Assembly (NCBI GenBank): GCA_910579055.1
Contig: CAJTSU010000099.1
Location: 1 to 12,969 of the forward strand
Source of the DNA: an uncultured Mailhella sp.
Lineage (GTDB): Bacteria > Desulfobacterota > Desulfovibrionia > Desulfovibrionales > Desulfovibrionaceae
DNA: 12,969 nt
Direction of reading: 5' to 3'
The position numbers and the translations under genes are program-made. This document shows, piece after piece, positions 7,710 through 12,969 of the stretch. Position 1 is the stretch's first letter. Each line of letters starts with the position of its first letter. The notes beneath the pieces were generated by a model that worked only from the letters and a program-made list of their open reading frames with translations, ran no database searches and had not been told where the DNA came from.

Positions 7710-7754
7710 CAGAGCAAATTAACCTTGAAGCTTTTTCAAAGCTGACCTGCTCTG
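7710..7754 (-). other. Nested inverted repeats between the 186-aa gene and vgrG
   Basis: An outer 7-bp pair (CAGAGCA 7710-7716 with TGCTCTG 7748-7754) encloses an inner perfect hairpin AGCTTT-TTC-AAAGCT (7729-7743). No T-tract follows it in the direction of transcription, so it is not a standard terminator. It may be an RNA structure at the boundary between the two modules. It ends 23 bp before the vgrG start codon, beyond the ribosome binding site. Confidence 0.4.
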
Positions 7755-7788
7755 GTTATAGGCTCTTGGTCAAAAAAGGGACTTCATG

Positions 7789-8349
7789 TTATTGTTCCGG
7801 TGGAAGAATCTGCGCTGAATTGACAAAAAATCCTAACGTGAAATTCCTGTGGTTCGATTCAATATCACCAAGCCGAACCCATATTTCATATTCCGCACTG
7901 TACCGGGGAAGTCCCTTATAAAAATAAAATATATCATAGGTGAAATGGGCGGAAGCGTACCCCGGCCCAAGCGGGGATACCGGTGTTGACGGCTGCAAAT
8001 CATGTTTTCTTATATCCGGACAAAATGAATATATTTTTTCATCCTTTACATTTTTCAAAAAAACAACTTGCTTCTCATAACGCATGATCCAGTGCTGATT
8101 ATCCAGCATAGCCATGAATACAAGAGGAAACTGCACATCATCCCATGTAAAATTCAATATATCATCAGTATTAATTTTTATCTCTGAAGGACAAGTAAGA
8201 TCAATTCTCAACCCGGGAGATGTCGGAAAATCAGGCAACAGATCATGCAATCTTTGACTGTTGCTTCTCCGTGCGGAAAATTCTGTAGACCAGTCTTCGA
8301 CAAGACTCTCATATTCACCCTGATAGAGAATATATATTGTATTTTTCAC
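7789..8349 (-). CDS. Unknown 186-aa protein, candidate immunity partner of the metallopeptidase VgrG
   Basis: I do not recognise the family. The start is a GTG at 8349, preceded by AAAGGAGC with good spacing; the ATG two bases upstream is followed at once by a stop in its own frame. The protein is acidic to neutral and rich in aromatic residues (FTYDIFYFYKGLPRYSAEYEIWVRLG). It has alternating hydrophobic stretches suggesting a beta fold, and no signal peptide, membrane helix or lipobox. It lies 21 bp after the stop of the evolved VgrG and is AT-rich like the effector domain it follows. That is the usual place for an immunity gene. If so, the lack of an export signal would imply protection in the cytoplasm. 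This is inference from position only. Confidence 0.75.
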   Translation of the reverse strand: MKNTIYILYQGEYESLVEDWSTEFSARRSNSQRLHDLLPDFPTSPGLRIDLTCPSEIKINTDDILNFTWDDVQFPLVFMAMLDNQHWIMRYEKQVVFLKNVKDEKIYSFCPDIRKHDLQPSTPVSPLGPGYASAHFTYDIFYFYKGLPRYSAEYEIWVRLGDIESNHRNFTLGFFVNSAQILPPEQ

Positions 8350-8370
8350 ATCTTGCTCCTTTCTCCCGCC

Positions 8371-9831
8371 CTACATGCAGCAGTTAAGCTTTCTGGACAT
8401 GGCACGACAATTTTTACAAAAGGAAATACTGTCGGCCGCGCCGAACATCAGGCAGGTTCCGCTTCTTCCATTGTATCCCGATTTACAGTGCGGCCCGATA
8501 TGCTTGGACAAAACAGGATCATCCGCGGCGGAATACTGGTCATAAAAATCCGCATGTCCGTCAGGGAATCCCCTCTCTCCATTGCAGACCATGCCTATCC
8601 AGTGACCTATTTCATGGCCAACTACGATTGGTGCTCTTGAAAGATAATCCTTGACACGCTTGGGAGCGTTCCTGTCCACGGAAAAACGGTGCACCTCGGC
8701 CGCGCAGTGGGTGATCCCGCCCCTGAAGCGCCCGGCAAACAGATCGGGGACAATCCTGTATGTGATGAACAAATCCCCCTCACCCGGATCCAGTTGGCTG
8801 ACATCCACCCAAATATGGGTTGCCAGAAACTCGGATGCTGCTCTGTCATCTGATTTTCTGTCCGAACCACCGCATGTGACCAGATGGCTTATATTCTTTT
8901 TCTCATAAGTTGCGTTAATAAGCCATTCATTCTGTCCGTATACCCCTGCGGCTTCATCATAGACGCTGTATGATGCGACAAAAGCGTCCGCGACAGGTAT
9001 GGATATGGGGCGACAGTTCGGGCCTGCTTTTACCCGCAGAGTCTGTGCGCGAATGTTTTGCACTCCAATGGCACGACATACGGCGGCGGAAGTAATATAG
9101 GGAAGCTTTGCCGCCACTGAGGAATCCGCCTTAAGCGCCTTTTTAATTGCAGCACTACTTTTAGAATCGTTAAAGTCAACAAATTCATACCCTTTGATAT
9201 TTTTCACAGGTAAACTTACGTCAAGGTTAATATAAGACTTTTTGTATTCCGTGACCAAACTGTCCAATGAGCTGAAAGGATCGGATACCGGCTTCCAAAA
9301 AACATCCGCGCACAGGTATCTTTGTATCCATAAGTATTTCCAGCAAACGATAGTGCCGTGGGAAAACACTTCTTTTCCCGATTCCACATCAACCGCTTTT
9401 ACTTTATATTTATTGCCTCCCATACTGTTGATATACAGATCAGAGATGATAACCATTCCCCTGGAATTCGTTGTATATTCTCCGGCGAGATTTTCCCGGA
9501 AGGTTACGCTTCTCTGTTTTTCTTGTTCAGAATAACATAAGGCTGCGTCAGCATCTATCGGGATAATCTCCACCCTTACACGTCGAGAGAGCCTGTGTTT
9601 AAAGCGTACCACTATACGAGGTTTGCGCCCCAGGCGATCCACATGAGTGATATCGGCATTCCGCCATTTGTCATGCAGCGGCAAATTTACAAACTGTTTC
9701 TCTTCAATTCCAAGTATATATGCCTGCTGTTCTTCCCGGATAAACCTGTCTTCGGCAATTCCTGATATTTTTTGTGACACATTTTTATAGTCCGCCATAC
9801 TGGCACAATGGAGAAATTCCACTTCCAGCTC
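8371..9831 (-). other. Metallopeptidase effector domain of the evolved VgrG
   Basis: The last ~485 codons of the gene. Residue numbers are counted from the ATG at 10818. A first region (about 330-520) looks beta-rich (RKPRIVVRFKHRLSRRVRVE, then GGNKYKVKAVDVESGKEVFS). A helical stretch follows, then the peptidase core. The zinc site is HEIGHW (His735, Glu736, His739; bases 8616-8599). The extended motif HEIGHWIGMVC matches the metzincin HExxHxxGxxH except that Cys745 stands at the third-ligand position. Downstream are CLM (789-791), a possible Met-turn, and CKNC (801-804), with further Cys at 778, 813 and 814. The CxM...CxxC order recalls archaemetzincins. Likely target: proteins of the recipient cell. 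P. aeruginosa VgrG2b is a known VgrG with a metallopeptidase tail, but whether the two are related is not determined here. Confidence 0.75.
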
Positions 9832-11907
9832 GACTGCGGGCTTGTTGTCTTTGTCGGACACAGGTTCAGCGCCCTCCTGTCCCGAAGAAGAAGCGATTGC
9901 CTCCACCGTTTGCGGATTCTGCGACGCGGCATCCGGGTTATCAGTGAACTTCGCCATCATGGGGCCCACCGGCAGAAGCGGAGCCGCTGAAGCGGCGTTG
10001 CCCGGGGTTCCTCCCCCCGCGATATCGAGTCTTCCGCCCTGGGTGTATACGCCGCCCGCATTCACTGTGAGCCAGGAGCCGCCAGCCTTGACCGTCAGTT
10101 GCGAACCGGCTTCAAGAATCATCCTTCTGCCGCTTTCGACATGGATTTCTTCCCCGGCCTCCCCCAGCCACTGTTTATCGATTTTGACATGGCTGTCGGC
10201 ATGCAGGGTGAAATGATCGTCGGCGAACAATTCCGTCTTGCGCGGCCCTTGCAGGCTGATGTGGGTTTCCCCCTTCGTTTCGGCATAGGCGTTGCTGTCC
10301 ACTGTCTGGTGACGGTCATGCAGGATATGCTTTTCCCAGTCGTTTTTCACATGGATGTTCACGTCCTTTTCGGCGTGAACATAAATTTCTTCCTCGCCCG
10401 TCTTGTCCTCGACACGAAACTCGTTGAAGCCGCGCTCGCCTTCCCCGCCGGGCGTGGACATGCTTCTGAACACTGTGCGCGTTCTGTGCCCCGGCAGTTC
10501 ATAGGGCGGCATACTGTCCGCGTTGTACAAACGCCCGGTAATCAGCGGCCTGTCCGGATCGCCCTCACGAAAGGAAACCATGACTTCATGCCCGACGCGC
10601 GGTATGGCGTGGCTTCCGTACTCCGTTCCCGCCCATCCCTGTGCGGGGCGTATCCGGCATGTGGTATGTTCATCCCACCCGCCTTCACGATCCCAGAAAA
10701 ACTGCACCTTCACCCTGCCATACTCATCCGGGTAAATTTCTTCTCCGGCCAGGCCGGTCACAAGGGCAGTCTGTTCACCAAACAACCGGCGTCTTCGGGT
10801 GAACAGCATCCGGCACATAACGGGTTTGTCCGGGAATGGCCGCCAGTTGAACGGAATACCTCATGCCCCGATCCGGGGCTTCATGTTCAAGCACCTGCGG
10901 CTGCTCTCCGGAATGGGTAACGGATAATATCCACCATTCTTCATTCACTTCTTCGCGATCATGCCCGTAAATGGAAAACGTAAAACCGGGCAGAAAGCGG
11001 GATACATCCGCCCCGGCTTCCAGCCATGTTTGCAGAGAAAGCTGACGATGAAGCTGAATATCCGCATAGCGGGAAGCTTCCGCCAAATCCTGGAAGATAT
11101 GCGGGTACGCATAGTAATCGGCATTCAGGCCCGGCACTGTGGGAGCTTTATGAAAATCGGATTCCTCAGCCTTGCCTTCCATGATGATTGAGGGGGTGAG
11201 GAAATTCCAGTCCCGGTAGACGGCCTTGTCGCTGACGCTTTGCGTATGGAGCGCCGCCCGGGAGATGACCGCCGTGTCGGCGGGCTGCCCCGACCCGGAG
11301 AAAAAGCGGATATCGGATTCCCCGGAGATACGCGGCCCGCCGGCCATATCTGAAAAGCACAGGCAATGGCTGTTTTCAGTATGCTCAAAATAGTAATAAA
11401 TGCCTTCTTCCTCACACAGGCGCGAGATGAAATGCAGATCGGATTCACCATATTGCACGCAGTATTCACGCGGCTTATAGATGGAAAAACACTTGAAGGA
11501 AAAGGCTTCGGCGGAGAAATTCTGTTCCCGCAGTATCAGGGAAATAATATCAATGACGGATTTATGCTGGAAAATGCGATGGTTGCGACGCGCGCCGAGA
11601 AACCGGAACCGCGGCACAAGGGTGCAGCGATAATGAGTGCGGAAATTGCCGGTATGAACTTGTTCCATCTCCTCTATGAGGCCCCGTGAACGGGTCGGGA
11701 GACACCGGAACGATCCGCAATGGTCAGACATGCCTCTCTGCCTATGAGTTCAATGAGACTTTCACCGGCATATGGGCTTACCAGCTCAATTTCAAACGCA
11801 TAAGGACTGCTGACCCCTTCCACGCCGGAAAAGGAATACACGGAGAATTCCGGGCCGCCGGAAACACTAAACTCAAACCATGTCGTGTTGGCACCAGGTG
11901 ACGGCAT
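8371..11907 (-). pseudogene. vgrG: Evolved VgrG with C-terminal metallopeptidase domain, two frameshifts
   Basis: T6SS spike fused to its own effector. The ATG at 11907 (MPSPGANTTWFEFSVSGG) follows GGGAGAG. The first frame reads to PVHG and stops at 11676-11674. At the four-G run (plus strand 11682-11685) the VgrG sequence moves frame: LIEEMEQVHTGNFRTHYRC onward through YGESDLHFISRLCEEEG to YVPDAVHPKT. At 10786-10792 one extra base again shifts it to RLFGEQTALVTG, and the last frame is open to the TAG at 8373-8371. Both junctions are fixed by alignment with the intact VgrG at 5647-7686. Repaired length is about 1178 aa: roughly 650 residues of VgrG, a linker rich in Ala, Ser and Gln, then about 485 residues of effector. 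If the shifts are sequencing errors this is a functional gene. If real, no full spike is made, though the 3' part stays open from 10818. Confidence 0.9.
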
Positions 11908-11949
11908 ACAGCTCTCCCGTTTCTCGGCTCAGGATTCCAAGTCCTTCCC

Positions 11950-11991
11950 GGCAAAACGGGAGCGCGCCCGGACTCACAAGGCGCGCTCCCG
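11950..11991 (-). terminator. Hairpin with short T-run between hcp and vgrG
   Basis: A perfect 12-bp GC-rich stem (11957-11968 with 11980-11991) and 11-nt loop is followed on the minus strand by TTTT then GCC. The T-run is short, so termination is probably partial. It begins 8 bp after the hcp stop. A leaky terminator or 3'-end stabiliser here would let Hcp, needed in hundreds of copies, be made in excess of VgrG. Confidence 0.7.
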
Positions 11992-11999
11992 CAAGTGCG

Positions 12000-12521
12000 C
12001 TACGCCTGGGTAGACATGGCGCGCCAGTCGTCGCTTTCCGACGTGCTGGCGATTTCATGGGTCTTGGTGATCTTCCGATACGTGAAAGAGACGTCCTCAA
12101 GATGCGTGAAGCATTCCTGCGAAGGGTCCTGGCAGTTGGGCATATAGGAAGTAATATCCACAATAATGGCATCTTCCAGGGTGATGGTGAAATAGTGCTC
12201 CATCGTTCCGGCGGAGGACGTGCGGTAGAACTTCATTTCCACCTTGGGCAGGCGCTCGCCGGCGGTAAGGGCACGGAACATCAGGGGAGAAGACTTGTCC
12301 ATGACCTTGGTGATTTTCATGGCCTTGTGCACACGCTGCCCTGAAGGCTGGCCGGACTGGGGGTCGCGGGGGAGCATGATGGTATGGCTGTACGCTTCAA
12401 CCAGGCACTCGTCCTCATGGCCTTCCTGATAGATGTTGCCGACGGAAGACTCGGTAAAGTTGCCGGCAGTGATGAGGCCCTGATGTTCACCTGTTACGGA
12501 AAGGTACGCGGGTACGGGCAT
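12000..12521 (-). CDS. hcp: Hcp, T6SS tube protein
   Basis: Hcp forms hexameric rings that stack into the inner tube pushed out by the contracting sheath. It can also chaperone small effectors inside the ring. The protein is 173 aa without a signal peptide. It shows the family pattern: MPVPAYLSVTGEHQG at the start, GHEDECLVEAYSHTIMLPRD, a GQRVHKAMKITKVMDKSSP block, LMFRALTAGERLPKVEMKFY and HYFTITLEDAIIVDI, then a final beta strand FTHLEDVSFTYRKITKTHE. The ATG at 12521 follows AGGAGT with an 8-nt spacer. It is the first gene after the sigma-54 promoter and is separated from the evolved vgrG by a hairpin. The reading frame is intact, so it may be functional even if downstream genes are not. Hcp-VgrG pairs away from the main cluster are common 'auxiliary' T6SS loci. 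Confidence 0.97.
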   Translation of the reverse strand: MPVPAYLSVTGEHQGLITAGNFTESSVGNIYQEGHEDECLVEAYSHTIMLPRDPQSGQPSGQRVHKAMKITKVMDKSSPLMFRALTAGERLPKVEMKFYRTSSAGTMEHYFTITLEDAIIVDITSYMPNCQDPSQECFTHLEDVSFTYRKITKTHEIASTSESDDWRAMSTQA

Positions 12522-12572
12522 GACAGATACTCCTGTGGAAAGAGGTTGAATGAAAAAAACGCTCTTTCCTAA

Positions 12573-12587
12573 GCAAGAGTTGTGCCA
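12573..12587 (-). promoter_or_regulatory. Sigma-54 (RpoN) promoter of hcp
   Basis: On the minus strand this reads TGGCAC-AACTC-TTGC. That is an exact match to the -24/-12 consensus TGGCAC-N5-TTGC, with the invariant GG and GC correctly spaced. The start of transcription would fall near 12561, giving a leader of about 40 nt before the hcp ATG at 12521. Sigma-54 promoters need an ATP-dependent enhancer-binding protein, and candidate sites for one lie upstream. Sigma-54 control of hcp is known in several T6SS. Confidence 0.9.
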
Positions 12588-12640
12588 AAATTCGAGATAA
12601 TTATTTCAATATGTTATGACCACCACTACCCGTAATTTTG

Positions 12641-12857
12641 GACAGCCTTGTCACAGCGCTTTTTGGAAAAAATTCTGTTTTTTATCATAATCATGTAATA
12701 TCAAACACTATTTTCAGACAGACAACACTGTCACCGACAAAATTGCAAATTCGCGCATCCTTTATAACAACTCTATGATAAATTACGTTTTTTTTGGCTG
12801 GACAAGATTGTCACTCTGTTATTTCAACAGGTTGGAAGAAAAATGGACAGCCTTGTC
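12641..12857. promoter_or_regulatory. Array of four GACA-N4-TGTC dyads, candidate activator sites
   Basis: Four perfect 12-bp dyads: 12641-12652 (GACAGCCTTGTC), 12721-12732 (GACAACACTGTC), 12801-12812 (GACAAGATTGTC) and 12846-12857 (GACAGCCTTGTC). Three are preceded by TGG or TTGG and three are followed by AC. Starts are 80, 80 and 45 bp apart. Counted from the predicted transcription start, the centres lie near -85, -165, -245 and -290, the usual range for sigma-54 enhancer sites. The spacers differ while the half-sites are fixed, which argues for protein binding rather than a simple copied repeat. Confidence 0.85.
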
Positions 12858-12969
12858 CACCTTGGCATCCCTTGGCTTCTGACGCGCGAGCCTGAACATC
12901 ATGCTCCGGCCCGATTACTGATCATCTATTTTATATTTAAACACATCCTGCTTGCGCAAAACAGGCCTG

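Larger units (their letters stand above)
12522..12969. promoter_or_regulatory. Non-coding control region upstream of hcp
   Basis: 448 bp with no credible gene on either strand and AT-rich compared with hcp. It holds the sigma-54 promoter (12573-12587) with a 5' leader of about 40 nt, an AT-rich stretch, and four dyad sites (12641-12857). Bases 12870-12969 show nothing I can name. Confidence 0.85.

Noticed and set aside
10099..10920. Plus-strand open frame of 273 codons
   Set aside because: It lies opposite the conserved VgrG coding sequence and mirrors the antisense frame at 5680-6972, as expected from paralogy of the two vgrG genes rather than from a gene.
12699..12711. TATCAA-N4-TAT as an IHF site between the dyads and the promoter
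   Set aside because: It misses two of the fixed positions of the IHF consensus and lies among the dyads, too far from the expected place to support a call.
12641..12857. The four short dyads as a CRISPR-like array
   Set aside because: The repeats are only 12 bp, palindromic with variable centres, and spaced 80, 80 and 45 bp apart. They sit upstream of a sigma-54 promoter, which fits operators and not CRISPR.
12860..12880. TTGGCATCCCTTGGCTT on the plus strand as a second, divergent sigma-54 promoter
   Set aside because: The -12 element lacks the GC at the required position and no plus-strand gene follows within the window.

Overview
The window is almost entirely one minus-strand type VI secretion (T6SS) accessory island of the hcp/vgrG type. 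It carries effectors and their partners and no structural baseplate or sheath genes. The only plus-strand gene is a decayed IS630-family transposase. Two features suggest a Gram-negative host, possibly a Desulfovibrionaceae-like sulfate reducer or a related proteobacterium. One is the protein set (Hcp, tandem VgrGs, a DUF4123 adaptor, a Tle4-like phospholipase, a membrane-anchored Tli4-like immunity protein). The other is a near-perfect sigma-54 promoter. No taxonomic marker is present, so this placement is tentative.

Layout, in the direction of transcription (high to low coordinates). 12969-12522: non-coding control region with four GACA-N4-TGTC dyads and a TGGCAC-N5-TTGC sigma-54 promoter. 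12521-12000: hcp. 11991-11950: terminator-like hairpin. 11907-8371: an 'evolved' VgrG carrying a C-terminal HExxH metallopeptidase domain, broken by two frameshifts. 8349-7789: unknown 186-aa protein, candidate immunity partner. 7686-5647: intact short VgrG. 5633-3736: DUF4123 effector-loading adaptor, broken by a +1 frameshift and by an IS630 element (3929-4917). 3739-3371: small CxxC protein. 3283-2258: Tli4-like immunity gene, split by one in-frame TAA. 2251-446: intact Tle4-like alpha/beta-hydrolase phospholipase effector. 336-1: start of a further VgrG that runs off the window.

Two modules can be read. Module A is hcp plus an evolved VgrG whose own tail is a metallopeptidase, followed by a putative immunity gene. 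Module B is VgrG, adaptor, small protein, Tli4 and Tle4: the spike, its loader, immunity and lipase toxin. A third module begins at the left edge. All appear to be served by the sigma-54 promoter upstream of hcp, so an activator binding the dyads would switch on tube, spikes and toxins together.

The island looks partly eroded. The adaptor, the immunity gene, the evolved VgrG and the transposase all carry disabling lesions, while hcp, the short VgrG and the Tle4 toxin are open. The IS insertion is a genuine structural event that can be reversed on paper to give a perfect reading frame. The single-base frameshifts could be real decay or sequencing/assembly error.
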